Below, piece after piece: positions 26,669 through 36,771 of a DNA stretch of 64,000 nucleotides (its first letter is position 1; each line of letters begins with the position of its first letter). The stretch is from Rheinheimera oceanensis. Lineage in GTDB: Bacteria; Pseudomonadota; Gammaproteobacteria; Enterobacterales; Alteromonadaceae. The translations under genes were made by a program, and so were the position numbers. The stretch is from assembly GCF_018831085.1 (NCBI RefSeq), contig NZ_JAGPNM010000001.1, positions 372,001 to 436,000 of the forward strand. The letters are read 5' to 3'. Below the pieces are notes generated by a model. That model had not been told where the DNA came from and made no database searches. It worked only from the letters and a program-made list of their open reading frames with translations.

Positions 26669-28531
26669 GTGGCTAAAGCCCCCGCTACGCTGAACTGGCA
26701 ACAGCTGTTAAAATCCGGCGATCGTATTTTTATCGGTTCACATGCGGCTACGCCAACGGCGCTGATAGATCACCTGATTAGCAATGCTAAACAACTGCAT
26801 GATATCGAAATTGTGCAGGTATACTCATTGTCTGACAACAAATGGGCAAAACCTGAATATCAACAATTGTTTAAAGTGAATGCCCTGTTTATTGGTGGTG
26901 ATCAGGTGCGACGGGCAGTAGCTGAAGGCCGGGCCGATTACACTCCCTGCTTTATGTCAGATATTCCGTCGTTATTCAGCGAAGGCGTATTACCACTGGA
27001 TGCTGCATTAATTATGGTAAGCCCGGCCGATGAGCATGGTTATCACTCGCTTGGCGTATCAGTAGATGTGGTATCGGCGGCAGCTAAATCGGCCAAAAAA
27101 GTTATCGCTCAGGTAAACACGTCCATGCCGGTTACTTACGGCCAGGCCTTTATTCACCGCGATCAGATTGATAATTTCTTTTATGCTGACCAGCCACTGC
27201 CACAAATGCCGGCACCCGAGCTTGATGCCATTACTGAACGGATTGGCCAGTATGTATCTTTGCTGATAGAAGATGGCGCAACAATTCAGATTGGTGTCGG
27301 CAAGATGTGTGATGCCGTACTGCGGTATCTTGGCAACCATACTGACCTTGGCATTCACAGTGAAATGATTACCGACTCCATGATGGAGCTGATAAAAAAA
27401 GGCGTCGTCACTAACCGCCAAAAGACCTTTCATCCGGGCAAAACTGTGGCAAGTTTCTGTGTAGGCAGTAAAGCCTTGTACGATTTCGTTCACTGTAACC
27501 CCCATATGGGTTTCTACCCGAGCGAATACGTGAACTCACCGGCTAATATTGCCCGTAACGACAATATGGTATCAATAAACAGTGCGATTGAAGTAGACCT
27601 TACCGGCCAGATAGTGTCTGATTCAATTGGACATTTATTTTACAGCGGCATTGGCGGCCAGGTTGATTTCAGCCGGGGCGCATCCATGAGCAGCGGCGGT
27701 AAGCCCATTATTGCCCTGCCCTCTACCGCGCAAAACGGCACAATATCACGCATAGTACCCTTTATTTCTGAAGGTGCAGGCGTAGTAACCTCGCGTGGCC
27801 ACGTACACTATGTGGTTACCGAGTTTGGTGTAGCCTCACTGCGCGGTAAAAGCATCCGCGAACGATCACTGGAGCTTATTCGGGTGGCGCACCCAAAGTT
27901 TCGCCAGCAGTTGCTCGAAGAAGTACGTAAACATTACTGGGTACCGCATTATCAGTTGCATACACCAATGGAAGTACCCGAGCTGGGCGATGTGGGCTTT
28001 AAAGAACTATTAATTGATGGCGAAGAGTTTGATCTTCGGCCATTAAACCCGTCTGACGAGCGCCGCCTGCAGGAGTTTTTCTACTCACACACCAAAGAAA
28101 CCCTGCAGCTGCGTTACAGCGCCGTGCCAACACAAATGAGCCGGGAGAAATCCTGTACTTTGGTTGGCGTTGATCAATCCCGAGATTTAGCACTGTGTAT
28201 TGTGAAGCAAAAAGGCTCTGTGGTACAAATTCAGGCAGTGGGCCGCTATTACCTGTTAAACGACAACCAAAGCTGCGAAGTTGCCTTTGTGACACGGGAA
28301 AAATATCAGGGCAAAGGTATGGCTAAACGCCTGCTACAGGAGATGATTACCATTGCAGAACTACGCGGTTTAACCAGCATGACAGCCTATGTACGCTCAG
28401 AAAATAAAGCCATGCTGGCAGTATTCCAGAAAGCCGGTTTTAGCCGCCTGCCGGGAGATGATCCCAGTGAAGTTTACCTGCAGCTACGCCTGCCCCACTC
28501 AGCCAGCAGCAAACCAGCAGAGCAAAGCTGA
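26669..28531 (+). CDS. Acetyl-CoA hydrolase/CoA-transferase fused to a GNAT domain
   Basis: A 620-residue fusion. Residues 1 to about 430 form an acetyl-CoA hydrolase/4-hydroxybutyrate CoA-transferase pair of domains. The catalytic glutamate is at about 308 (INSAIEVDLTGQ), and glycine-rich loops are seen in GIGGQVDFSRGA and TEFGVASLRGKS. Residues from about 465 to 605 form a GNAT acetyltransferase, with the acetyl-CoA motif TREKYQGKGMAKRLLQEM. The fusion could link CoA-ester chemistry and protein or small-molecule acetylation, but the substrate is unknown. The start is GTG with CGGAGC upstream. Its stop overlaps the start of the deacetylase-like gene (TGATG). Confidence 0.88.
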   Translation: MAKAPATLNWQQLLKSGDRIFIGSHAATPTALIDHLISNAKQLHDIEIVQVYSLSDNKWAKPEYQQLFKVNALFIGGDQVRRAVAEGRADYTPCFMSDIPSLFSEGVLPLDAALIMVSPADEHGYHSLGVSVDVVSAAAKSAKKVIAQVNTSMPVTYGQAFIHRDQIDNFFYADQPLPQMPAPELDAITERIGQYVSLLIEDGATIQIGVGKMCDAVLRYLGNHTDLGIHSEMITDSMMELIKKGVVTNRQKTFHPGKTVASFCVGSKALYDFVHCNPHMGFYPSEYVNSPANIARNDNMVSINSAIEVDLTGQIVSDSIGHLFYSGIGGQVDFSRGASMSSGGKPIIALPSTAQNGTISRIVPFISEGAGVVTSRGHVHYVVTEFGVASLRGKSIRERSLELIRVAHPKFRQQLLEEVRKHYWVPHYQLHTPMEVPELGDVGFKELLIDGEEFDLRPLNPSDERRLQEFFYSHTKETLQLRYSAVPTQMSREKSCTLVGVDQSRDLALCIVKQKGSVVQIQAVGRYYLLNDNQSCEVAFVTREKYQGKGMAKRLLQEMITIAELRGLTSMTAYVRSENKAMLAVFQKAGFSRLPGDDPSEVYLQLRLPHSASSKPAEQS

Positions 28532-29448
28532 TGGCAATTACCCTGTTTAGCCACCCCAGCTGTTATTTACACCAGGCCGGCGATGATCACCCGGAACAAC
28601 CTGCCCGGCTAAGTGCAATAAATGATCAGTTAATCCGCTCTGGCCTGGAGTTTATTGTACAGCAGCGTGATGCCACACCTGCCCGTGCGGAAGATTTATA
28701 TCATGTACACAGCAAGCTGTATATTGATGAAATTTATGCCAAAAACCCTGAGGATGGCCACATCTGGCTAGACCCTGACACCCAGATAATGAAACATAGC
28801 CTCAATGCAGCTCTGCATGCCGCAGGCGCAACCATTAATGCGGTAGATCAGGTAATGAGTGACACCAACCAGCAGGCGTTTTGTAATGTACGCCCGCCAG
28901 GCCACCATGCCACTCGCGACCAGGCCATGGGTTTTTGTATTTTTAACAATATCGCTGTAGCAGCGGCTTATGCGCTTGAGCACCACCAACTTAGCCGGGT
29001 AGCAATTGTCGATTTTGATGTGCATCACGGCAACGGTACTGAAGATATTTTCGCCGCTGATGATCGGGTATTGTTTTGTTCATCCTTTCAGTATCCACTT
29101 TACCCCAATACCGGTGAACACCCCAGCGCCAGTAATATCGAAAACTTACCACTGCCTGCCCTGTGCAAACCAGCCATCTGGCGCGAGCAAATTCAGCAGC
29201 ACTGGCTGCCGCGTATTAACGCATTTAAACCGCAGCTTATTCTGGTATCCGCCGGTTTTGACGGCCACCGCGAAGATGATATGGCGCAATTTCTGCTAAC
29301 CGAAGCCGATTACCAGTGGATAGCACAACAGCTAAAACAACTGGCCGATCAACACTGCCAGGGCCGTATTGTCGCCGCACTGGAAGGCGGCTACGCCCTA
29401 AGCGCACTGGGCCGTAGTGTAGTAGCATTTTTAAAAGGCTTGATGTAG
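28531..29448 (+). CDS. Histone deacetylase-family amidohydrolase
   Basis: A 305-residue zinc amidohydrolase of the class II HDAC/acetoin-utilisation family. The active site is complete: His125-His126 (RPPGHHATRD), zinc ligands Asp161 or Asp163 and His165 (DFDVHHGNG) with Asp244 (SAGFDGHRED), and a catalytic Tyr in LEGGYAL. It probably removes acetyl groups from lysines or polyamines. It is translationally coupled to the preceding gene, which has an acetyltransferase domain, so the two may oppose each other. A terminator follows. Confidence 0.92.
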   Translation: MAITLFSHPSCYLHQAGDDHPEQPARLSAINDQLIRSGLEFIVQQRDATPARAEDLYHVHSKLYIDEIYAKNPEDGHIWLDPDTQIMKHSLNAALHAAGATINAVDQVMSDTNQQAFCNVRPPGHHATRDQAMGFCIFNNIAVAAAYALEHHQLSRVAIVDFDVHHGNGTEDIFAADDRVLFCSSFQYPLYPNTGEHPSASNIENLPLPALCKPAIWREQIQQHWLPRINAFKPQLILVSAGFDGHREDDMAQFLLTEADYQWIAQQLKQLADQHCQGRIVAALEGGYALSALGRSVVAFLKGLM

Positions 29449-29503
29449 GTAAATACCGCCGCAACACCAACCGCTGATGCTTTTATCTTTTAGCTAGCCA
29501 TAA

Positions 29504-29529
29504 AAAAAACCTGCCGCAGCAGGTTTTTT
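29504..29529. terminator. Bidirectional terminator between the deacetylase gene and purL
   Basis: AAAAAACCTGC-CGCA-GCAGGTTTTTT. A and T runs on both sides allow use from either strand. Confidence 0.9.
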
Positions 29530-29549
29530 CGTTATTACAGTTGGTTAGC

Positions 29550-32500
29550 TTAACCTAACCAAACCCGCGCGTTGCGGAACATGCGCATCCAGGGGCTGTC
29601 TTCCTGCCAGCCGTCTGGCTGCCATGAATTAGCTACGGCGCGGAACACCCGCTCCGGGTGTGGCATCATAATCGTTACACGGCCATCAGTAGTGGTAAGC
29701 GACGTAATACCAGCTGGTGAGCCGTTCGGGTTTTGCGGGTATTGCTCAGTGGCTTTGCCGTAGTGATCGACAAAGCGCATGGCAACCGTGCCGCTATGGT
29801 TGGCTTTGGCGAAAGCTTCAGATGAAGCAAACTCAGCATGCCCCTCACCGTGCGACACCGCAATCGGCATACGTGAACCGGCCATACCGTTAAAAAACAA
29901 CGACGGGCTTTGCTGTATTTCTACCAGGCTAAAACGACCCTCAAAGCGCTCAGATTTGTTGCGGACAAAGTGTGGCCACAGCTCTGCACCCGGGATCAGG
30001 CTCTTAAGGTTAGACATCATCTGGCAGCCGTTACACACCCCCAGCGAGAAGGTGCTTTGGCGCTCGAAAAACTCAGCAAACTGCTTACGGGCGATGTCGT
30101 TAAACAATACTGATTTAGCCCAACCTTCACCGGCGCCCAGTACGTCGCCGTAAGAGAAGCCGCCACAGGCCACTAAGCCGTTAAAATCGGCTAACTTAGC
30201 CCGGCCTGCCAGTATATCGCTCATATGTACATCAACCGCGGTAAAACCGGCACGGTTAAAGGCGGCAGCCATTTCTACGTGCGAGTTAACACCCTGCTCA
30301 CGCAGTATCGCTACTTTCGGCGCTGCACCTTTTAAAATAAAGGGTGCGGCAACATCGGCATTTAAATCAAAACTCAGTTTTACATTAAGGCCCGGATCGG
30401 CAACATCAGCTTTGGCGTCAAACTCTTGTTTAGCACCTGCCGGGTTATCACGCAGCGCTTGCATCTGATACGTGGTTTCGGCCCAGATACAACGCAAACG
30501 AGTGCGGCTGTCGCTTAATACCACTTTATCGCCACGGCTGAATATCAGCTCGTCGTCAGTATTTACACTGCCTATAACATGGCTGCAGTTGCCCAGTTGA
30601 TGCTGCGCCAGTACCTGTTTAACGTAATCCAGATCTGCTGCGGCAACCTGAATCACCGCGCCAGGCTCTTCAGAGAACAGCACCGCCATATCATCGTTAC
30701 CCAGTGCGCTGATATCGGTACGTATACCGGCTTTACCGGCAAAGGCCATTTCAGCCAGCGTCACAAATAAACCACCGTCGGAGCGGTCATGGTAGGCCAG
30801 CAGTTTCTGCTCGCGGGTTAACTGCTGCACGGCGTTAAAAAAGTTAATCAGCAGCTGTGGGCTGTCTAAATCAACCGGTGTTTGTCCGAGCTGCTTATAC
30901 ACCTGCGCCAGACAGGACGCGCCCAAGCGGTTTTGCCCCAGGCCTAAGTCAATTAACAGCAGGCTGGTGTCGCCTTTGTCAGTACGCAGCTGCGGTGTAA
31001 CCGTTTTGCGGATATCTTCTACCCGTGCAAACGCAGTGATCACTAAAGACAATGGTGCGGTAACGGCTTTATCTTCACCGTTTTGCTGCCATTTGGTTTT
31101 CATAGACATCGAGTCTTTGCCCACCGGAATGGTTACTTCCAGTGCCGGGCACAGCTCTTCACCAATGGCTTTAACGGCTGCATATAAACCAGCATCTTCG
31201 CCGGGGTGGCCAGCCGCAGCCATCCAGTTTGCAGATAGTTTTATCCGCTTTAAATCGCCAATATCAGTGGCGGCAATATTAGTAATGGCTTCTGCTACCG
31301 CTAAACGGGCTGAGGCAGCAAAATCAAGCAGCGCCACCGGCGTGCGCTCACCCATCGCCATGGCTTCACCGTGGTATGTATCGTAACTGGCTGCAGTAAC
31401 TCCGCAGTTAGCTACCGGTACCTGCCAGGGGCCTACCATCTGGTCGCGTGCTACCAAACCGGTGACAGAACGATCACCAATAGTTACCAGAAAGGTTTTT
31501 TCGGCAATGGCTGGCAAACGCAATAAACGCTCTGCCGCGTCTTTTACTGATACACCGGCTAAATCCAGTGCTTTACCTGCTGCTTGTGTGCTTTGCACAT
31601 CACGGTGCATTTTCGGTGCTTTGCCCAACAGCACATTTAATGGCAAATCAATAGGTGTACTGCCAAAGTGGGTGTCGGTCAGCGTTAAGTGTTGCTCTGC
31701 TGTAGCTTCGCCTACAACGGCAAAAGGTGCCCGCTCACGCTGACAAATCTGCTCAAACACCGGCATTTTGTCGGCAGGTATCGCCATCACATAACGCTCT
31801 TGTGATTCGTTACACCAGATTTGCAGCGGTGACATACCGGGCTCGTCGTTTGGTACATTACGCAGCTCAAACTTACCGCCTACGCCACCGTCGTTGACCA
31901 GCTCTGGAAAAGCATTCGATAAACCACCGGCGCCAACATCATGAATAAATACGATCGGGTTTTCGCTGCCCAACTGCCAGCAACGATCGATAACTTCCTG
32001 ACAACGACGTTCAATTTCCGGGTTTTCGCGTTGCACTGAGGCAAAGTCTAAATCTTCGGCCGACTGACCCGACGCCATCGAAGATGCCGCACCGCCGCCA
32101 AGCCCGATATTCATCGCCGGGCCACCCAGTACCACCAGTTTTGCACCAACCGGTAAATTACCTTTTTGCACATGATCAGCACGGATATTCCCCAAACCAC
32201 CGGCAATCATAATCGGCTTATGGTAACCGCGTACTTCGTCGCCGTTATGGCTGGGTACCTTTTCTTCATAGGTACGGAAATAACCGTTAATAGCCGGGCG
32301 GCCAAATTCATTATTAAAAGCCGCACCACCCAGAGGGCCTTCCAGCATAATATCCAGCGCCGATACAATACGCTCCGGTTTGCCAAAATCAGTTTCCCAC
32401 GGCTGCTCAAAACCCGGAATACGTAAATTAGACACAGAAAAGCCGACTAAACCGGCTTTAGGTTTAGACCCCACACCGGTAGCGCCTTCGTCACGAATTT

Positions 32501-33443
32501 CACCGCCAGAACCGGTAGCTGCACCCGGATATGGCGAAATAGCCGTTGGGTGGTTATGGGTTTCAACTTTCATCAGTATATGAATAGGTTCATGGTGATA
32601 CTGATAAGTTAAATTACCGGGCTGGGCAAAAAACCGGCCAGCGGTAGAACCTTCCATTACCGCAGCGTTGTCTTTATAAGCCGACAATACATAATCCGGT
32701 GTTTGCTCATAGGTGTTTTTAATCATTTTAAACAGCGATTTAGGCTGTTGTACGCCGTCTATAGTCCAGTCGGCGTTAAAAATTTTGTGCCGGCAATGTT
32801 CTGAGTTCGCCTGAGCAAACATATAGAGTTCAATGTCGTTCGGGTTACGGCCAAGTGCGGTGAAGTTATCAAACAGATAATCAATTTCATCATCGGCCAG
32901 GGCCAGGCCCATATCGATATTAGCTTTAGCCAGCGCCGCACGGCCACCGCTTTTAATATCTACCGAGCTAAGCGCTGCTGGCTCAGCTTTGCTAAACAGC
33001 GCCTGTGCCTGCGCCAGTTCAGTAAATACCGCTTCCATCATACGGTCATGTAGCAATGCCGCGACTTGCTGTAACTGCGGTGCATTCAGTGCCGTTGGCG
33101 CTTCAATATAGTAAGCAATACCACGTTCTAAGCGCGAAACCTGCATTAAACCACAGTTGCGGGCAATATCTGTCGCTTTAGACGACCAGGGCGAAATAGT
33201 GCCCGGCCGCGGCGTTACCAGCACTAACTGGCCGCGAGGTTCATGGCTGGCAATGGCCGGGCCATAGGTTAACAATTTATCCAGTGTTTGCTGCTGGGCG
33301 TCAGTCAATGCGCTGCTAACATCAGCAAAGTGCATAAACTCAGCATAAATACCGCTGATGGTTAAGCCACTCTGGGCGCATTGGTCTAGTAACTTCTGAA
33401 CTCTGAAATCGGACAGTGCTGGCGCACCACGCAGGATCAACAT
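29550..33443 (-). CDS. purL: Phosphoribosylformylglycinamidine synthase (FGAM synthase), large single-chain form
   Basis: The fourth step of purine synthesis: converts FGAR to FGAM with glutamine and ATP. The 1297-residue chain has the N-terminal PurS-like part, two AIR-synthase-like halves (SEHCRHKIF and [12 protein letters not shown] near the start, GKDSMSMKT in the middle), and a class I glutaminase domain. The nucleophile cysteine is near 1136 (SLGVCNGCQ) and the PHPERVFR block near 1262. Single-chain proteins of this length are standard in gammaproteobacteria. On the minus strand TATAAT at 33514-33509 is a good -10, but no PurR box was found. It neighbours mltF and tadA, as in E. coli. 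Confidence 0.97.
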   Translation of the reverse strand: MLILRGAPALSDFRVQKLLDQCAQSGLTISGIYAEFMHFADVSSALTDAQQQTLDKLLTYGPAIASHEPRGQLVLVTPRPGTISPWSSKATDIARNCGLMQVSRLERGIAYYIEAPTALNAPQLQQVAALLHDRMMEAVFTELAQAQALFSKAEPAALSSVDIKSGGRAALAKANIDMGLALADDEIDYLFDNFTALGRNPNDIELYMFAQANSEHCRHKIFNADWTIDGVQQPKSLFKMIKNTYEQTPDYVLSAYKDNAAVMEGSTAGRFFAQPGNLTYQYHHEPIHILMKVETHNHPTAISPYPGAATGSGGEIRDEGATGVGSKPKAGLVGFSVSNLRIPGFEQPWETDFGKPERIVSALDIMLEGPLGGAAFNNEFGRPAINGYFRTYEEKVPSHNGDEVRGYHKPIMIAGGLGNIRADHVQKGNLPVGAKLVVLGGPAMNIGLGGGAASSMASGQSAEDLDFASVQRENPEIERRCQEVIDRCWQLGSENPIVFIHDVGAGGLSNAFPELVNDGGVGGKFELRNVPNDEPGMSPLQIWCNESQERYVMAIPADKMPVFEQICQRERAPFAVVGEATAEQHLTLTDTHFGSTPIDLPLNVLLGKAPKMHRDVQSTQAAGKALDLAGVSVKDAAERLLRLPAIAEKTFLVTIGDRSVTGLVARDQMVGPWQVPVANCGVTAASYDTYHGEAMAMGERTPVALLDFAASARLAVAEAITNIAATDIGDLKRIKLSANWMAAAGHPGEDAGLYAAVKAIGEELCPALEVTIPVGKDSMSMKTKWQQNGEDKAVTAPLSLVITAFARVEDIRKTVTPQLRTDKGDTSLLLIDLGLGQNRLGASCLAQVYKQLGQTPVDLDSPQLLINFFNAVQQLTREQKLLAYHDRSDGGLFVTLAEMAFAGKAGIRTDISALGNDDMAVLFSEEPGAVIQVAAADLDYVKQVLAQHQLGNCSHVIGSVNTDDELIFSRGDKVVLSDSRTRLRCIWAETTYQMQALRDNPAGAKQEFDAKADVADPGLNVKLSFDLNADVAAPFILKGAAPKVAILREQGVNSHVEMAAAFNRAGFTAVDVHMSDILAGRAKLADFNGLVACGGFSYGDVLGAGEGWAKSVLFNDIARKQFAEFFERQSTFSLGVCNGCQMMSNLKSLIPGAELWPHFVRNKSERFEGRFSLVEIQQSPSLFFNGMAGSRMPIAVSHGEGHAEFASSEAFAKANHSGTVAMRFVDHYGKATEQYPQNPNGSPAGITSLTTTDGRVTIMMPHPERVFRAVANSWQPDGWQEDSPWMRMFRNARVWLG

Positions 33444-33608
33444 AGGCTTTTTTTTCCCGTGGGTTTGTCAAATTGAAACCTGGGGCTGGAACCCCTTATA
33501 GGCGCGCCATTATAAAGAAATTTCTGCTCAAGTGGTATGAGTAAACACTGACGCGGCGACAGAAGTTTGTTATAACAGCGCAGAACGTGACATTGCAGGT
33601 TAGCAAAG

Positions 33609-35039
33609 ATGTGGAAAAATCAGGCCTGGTTGCTGTTGTTGCTGTGTTTAGCAGGGTGTAGCCCCGAGCCATCACAAAGCCAGCTTTACCAGATATATCA
33701 GCGTGATAGCTTAAAAGTTGGCATTTTGCATGGCCCTACCAGCTATTACGTTGGCATTGACGGCCCCACCGGTTTCGAGCTGGAGCTCAGCCAGGCACTG
33801 GCCGATAAGCTTGGTGTAAAACTGGAGTTATTTCCCAGCTATCAACTGGACGAGCTGCTGCAAAAGTTGCAAAGCGGCCAGGTTGACTATATTGCCGGCG
33901 GCCTGACCCTAACAGAACTGCGCAAAGGCAAGTACCGTTCATCACCGGCTTATCGCTGGATCAATGAGGTATTAGTATTTAAACAAGGCAATACCTGGCC
34001 ACGTTCGCTGGATGACCTGACCGACACTGTCGTTGTTGTAAAAGACAGCAGCCATGCCGAAACCCTGCAACAGCTAAGCCTGGACAAACCCGATTTACAA
34101 TGGCAACAACACCCTACACTGGACGCCGACGAAATTTTACAGCAGGTGGTTGACGGTAGTATTGCTTACACCCTGACCGACTCAAACCAACTGGCACTAA
34201 ACCGGCGTTTTTACCCCAACCTTAGTATTGCTTTTACCGTACGTGACAACTTACCGGTTAGCTGGTTACTGGCAGATAGCAGCGACGACTCGCTCTACGC
34301 CGTATTGATTGAGTTTTTTGGTGCTATGTACCAGGGCGGCGAGCTTATTGCGCTGGAAGATCGCTATTTTGGTCATGTGCAATTGTTCGACTACGTAGAC
34401 ACGCTGGTGTATATCGATGCTATAGAACAACAACTGCCAAAGTTTAAAGCCTGGTTCACGCAATATGCCGGAGAGCTTGACTGGCGCTTACTTGCCGCGC
34501 TCAGTTATCAGGAATCACACTGGGATCCGAAAGCCAAAAGTCCGACCGGTGTACGCGGTTTAATGATGCTAACCTTGCCCACAGCACAGCAAATGGGTGT
34601 TACCAGCCGGCTTGATCCTGAGCAAAGCATACAAGGTGGCAGCCGTTACCTGCATCGCATGGTTACCCGCATACCTGAGCGTATTACCATGCCAGATCGC
34701 CTCTGGTTTGCGCTGGCATCTTATAATGTTGGTTGGGGCCACGTTGAAGATGCGCGTATTATCACGCAGCGCCAGGGCGCTGATCCGGATAAGTGGCTTG
34801 ATGTAAAACAACGCCTGCCTTTGCTGCGGCAAAAAAATGTCTATCAAACCACTAAATATGGCTATGCCCGCGGTGATGAAGCGGTAACCTATGTTGAAAA
34901 TATCCGCCGTTACTACGACACCTTATTATGGGTAGATGAACGCCAACAGGCAGAACAGCGGCTTGAACAGCAAAAACAACGTTTAACCGAGCAGCTGAGT
35001 ACAGAAATATTGCCAGAGCCCGCACAGGATAACAATTAA
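33609..35039 (+). CDS. mltF: Membrane-bound lytic murein transglycosylase F
   Basis: A 476-residue outer-membrane lipoprotein with lipobox LAGC (Cys17). An SBP_bac_3 regulatory domain (about 35-260) is followed by an SLT catalytic domain (about 285-415), with catalytic Glu302 in LSYQESHWDPKAKSPTG. The C-terminal tail is a Gln/Glu-rich coiled coil. It cleaves peptidoglycan, leaving anhydromuramic ends; in MltF peptide binding to the first domain controls activity. Divergent from purL and convergent with tadA, the same order as in E. coli. Confidence 0.95.
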   Translation: MWKNQAWLLLLLCLAGCSPEPSQSQLYQIYQRDSLKVGILHGPTSYYVGIDGPTGFELELSQALADKLGVKLELFPSYQLDELLQKLQSGQVDYIAGGLTLTELRKGKYRSSPAYRWINEVLVFKQGNTWPRSLDDLTDTVVVVKDSSHAETLQQLSLDKPDLQWQQHPTLDADEILQQVVDGSIAYTLTDSNQLALNRRFYPNLSIAFTVRDNLPVSWLLADSSDDSLYAVLIEFFGAMYQGGELIALEDRYFGHVQLFDYVDTLVYIDAIEQQLPKFKAWFTQYAGELDWRLLAALSYQESHWDPKAKSPTGVRGLMMLTLPTAQQMGVTSRLDPEQSIQGGSRYLHRMVTRIPERITMPDRLWFALASYNVGWGHVEDARIITQRQGADPDKWLDVKQRLPLLRQKNVYQTTKYGYARGDEAVTYVENIRRYYDTLLWVDERQQAEQRLEQQKQRLTEQLSTEILPEPAQDNN

Positions 35040-35105
35040 CGCGACTATTGAAACAAAGCAGTCACGCATCCATAGTAAGCATAATTCTCCTTATGCAGGC
35101 TTTTT

Positions 35106-35264
35106 ATGTTAAAACGAAAGAAACCCCAAATCAGAGCAAAACGCCGCCTGGCAAATATTGCATCAAGCAGGCGCCGTATTAAACGTAATATTGCGGTAGC
35201 GAAACTGCACCAACGCCGACGCCATTATCTGAGCTTTTTTAATCAGGCAGCCGAAGCTGTTTAG
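35106..35264 (+). CDS. Possible 52-residue strongly basic small protein
   Basis: An ATG frame with AGG eight bases upstream. It encodes a very basic peptide (MLKRKKPQIRAKRRL start, SSRRRIKRN and QRRRHYL later) with about 17 Lys/Arg in 52 residues and a neutral end FFNQAAEAV. The last 26 bases overlap the end of tadA on the opposite strand. Such composition is typical of RNA- or DNA-binding small proteins. No family was recognised. It could also be chance, since the gap between mltF and tadA is otherwise unassigned. Confidence 0.4.
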   Translation: MLKRKKPQIRAKRRLANIASSRRRIKRNIAVAKLHQRRRHYLSFFNQAAEAV

Positions 35265-35724
35265 CGGCTTTGTGTTCCTGCCTGCGGCGCTGAAAAAACG
35301 CCGATAACTGTGCAGCACATTCTGCCGCCAGTACACCGGATACCACCTCAAGTTGATGATTAAACTGGCTATGCTGCACCAGATTAAGCACCGAGCCCGC
35401 CGCACCTGTTTTTAAATCTGTGGCACCAAATACCAGCCGCTTAATACGGCTATGTACCATTACCCCGGCACACATGCTGCAAGGCTCCAGTGTTACGTAC
35501 AACGTACAGTCCGGCAAGCGGTAATTAGCCATACTGGCCGATGCGGCACGTATGGCCTGCATCTCAGCATGAGCTGACGGATCATTCAGGCTGATCATCT
35601 GATTCCAGCCTTCTGCAATCATCTTACCGTCTTTAACCAACACGGCGCCAACCGGCACTTCGCCCTGCTGCTCGGCGTTAGCTGCCAGCGCGATAGCACG
35701 GCGCATCCAGTTTTCATCAGTCAT
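35239..35724 (-). CDS. tadA: tRNA-specific adenosine deaminase
   Basis: Converts the wobble adenosine of tRNA-Arg(ACG) to inosine. Zinc ligands His52 (SAHAEMQAIR, with catalytic Glu54) and Cys82/Cys85 (LEPCSMCAG) are intact. At 161 residues it is of normal length, with a basic tail RRRQEHKAAKQ. It converges on mltF, as in E. coli. Confidence 0.96.
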   Translation of the reverse strand: MTDENWMRRAIALAANAEQQGEVPVGAVLVKDGKMIAEGWNQMISLNDPSAHAEMQAIRAASASMANYRLPDCTLYVTLEPCSMCAGVMVHSRIKRLVFGATDLKTGAAGSVLNLVQHSQFNHQLEVVSGVLAAECAAQLSAFFQRRRQEHKAAKQLRLPD

Positions 35725-35836
35725 AATGCTTTACAATTAATTGCTAGATTGATGGCGGAGTTTACCACTATATTATGGTGAAATTGGCTAAACTTTTGTG
35801 TGCTTACCATTGTTATCAATTAGATTACCAGCACAT

Positions 35837-35869
35837 CCAACTGATATATATATACATATTATTAGTTGG
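35837..35869. promoter_or_regulatory. AT-rich palindrome upstream of the PspB-like gene
   Basis: CCAACT (35837-35842) and AGTTGG (35864-35869) enclose a 21-base stretch made almost only of A and T, which can itself pair. It lies about 60 bases before the start at 35926, in a 200-base divergent region between tadA and this gene. It may be an operator or a leader hairpin. Confidence 0.4.
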
Positions 35870-35925
35870 CATCTGATTTGCACACAACGCCATTAAACTA
35901 TTACAGAGAATAACAGGAGCATACA

Positions 35926-36138
35926 ATGGGACCCTTCGAAATAGCGGCACTGGCCATTATTGGCGGTATAGGATTATCAGCCTTTAAGGTATATCACGAT
36001 AATAAGGGCAAAGCGGGTAGTGCAGAATTGGAGCAACTCAGAGCCGAGCAAGAAAAACTGAAACAACGTATAGCTACACTGGAAAGCATTGTTACAGACA
36101 AAAGTTACCAGCTAAAAGAACAAATTAACCGGTTATAA
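35926..36138 (+). CDS. PspB-like small membrane protein
   Basis: A 70-residue protein with one N-terminal membrane segment (EIAALAIIGGIGLSAFKVY) and a C-terminal coiled coil ending ATLESIVTDKSYQLKEQINRL. The pattern of a membrane helix plus coiled coil plus LE-x-IVTD-x-x-Y-x-L recalls the PspB-like family of short proteins linked with envelope stress. The resemblance is from memory, and no other psp gene is nearby. GGAG lies 10 bases before the ATG. Confidence 0.75.
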   Translation: MGPFEIAALAIIGGIGLSAFKVYHDNKGKAGSAELEQLRAEQEKLKQRIATLESIVTDKSYQLKEQINRL

Positions 36139-36232
36139 ACAACCATATTTTCATCCTGTTGCACTGTATGGCGTGCGTGGCAGTTAAGCTTTGTTATGGT
36201 ACACTGCCAGCAACTGCTGACAGGAGCTGAAA

Positions 36233-36670
36233 ATGTCGACGGAAACTCTGGTTAACCGGGCGCGCACAATTTGCGAACAAAATGGTGCCCGCTTTACATC
36301 TATCCGCGAAAAGGTATTTCGCCTGCTGGCCGGCCTTAATGGCGGCATTGGCGCCTATGAACTGCTTGAGCAGTTAAAACAAACTGAGCCCGGTGCAAAA
36401 CCCGCTACGGTTTACCGGGCGATAGAGTTTCTTACCGAACAGGGCTTTATTCATAAAATTGAATCCAGCAATGCGTTTATGCTGTGTCATCATTTTGGCC
36501 AGCATCACCCGGCTCAGCTGTTAATTTGCGATCAATGTGGTAATGTCACTGAGCTACATTCCAGTTTATTGCAAGATGAGTTTAACCGTCAGGCAGTATC
36601 GCAAGGGTTTGTTATCAAACACCAGACCATTGAAGCGCATGGATTGTGCAAAATATGTAAAGCCAAATAA
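36233..36670 (+). CDS. zur: Zinc uptake regulator Zur (Fur family)
   Basis: A 145-residue Fur-family repressor. The winged helix has KPATVYRAIEFLTEQGFIHKI. The structural zinc site has Cys99-x-x-Cys102 (ICDQCGN) and Cys139-x-x-Cys142 (LCKICK). The sensor region shows HHFGQHHPAQ rather than the HHDH of Fur, as in Zur. It shuts off zinc uptake genes when zinc is plentiful. An ATG preceded by CAGGAG is clear. A Zur-like box occurs elsewhere in this window (63783-63805). Confidence 0.88.
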   Translation: MSTETLVNRARTICEQNGARFTSIREKVFRLLAGLNGGIGAYELLEQLKQTEPGAKPATVYRAIEFLTEQGFIHKIESSNAFMLCHHFGQHHPAQLLICDQCGNVTELHSSLLQDEFNRQAVSQGFVIKHQTIEAHGLCKICKAK

Positions 36671-36771
36671 TAATACTTATCTATATCAAGGATCTGGCTT
36701 GTACATTTATAAAAAGGTTTCTAATCTTAAACAAGTTTTCGCTTTAGTTCTGTTTTCTGATAGGCATTGAC

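Noticed and set aside
33444..33608. PurR operator or purine riboswitch before purL
   Set aside because: A good TATAAT is present, but no ACGCAAACGTTTGCGT-like palindrome and no purine aptamer core could be seen.
36139..36232. Zur autoregulation box upstream of zur
   Set aside because: TGTTATGGTACACTG matches only about 9 of 15 positions of the consensus and lacks symmetry.
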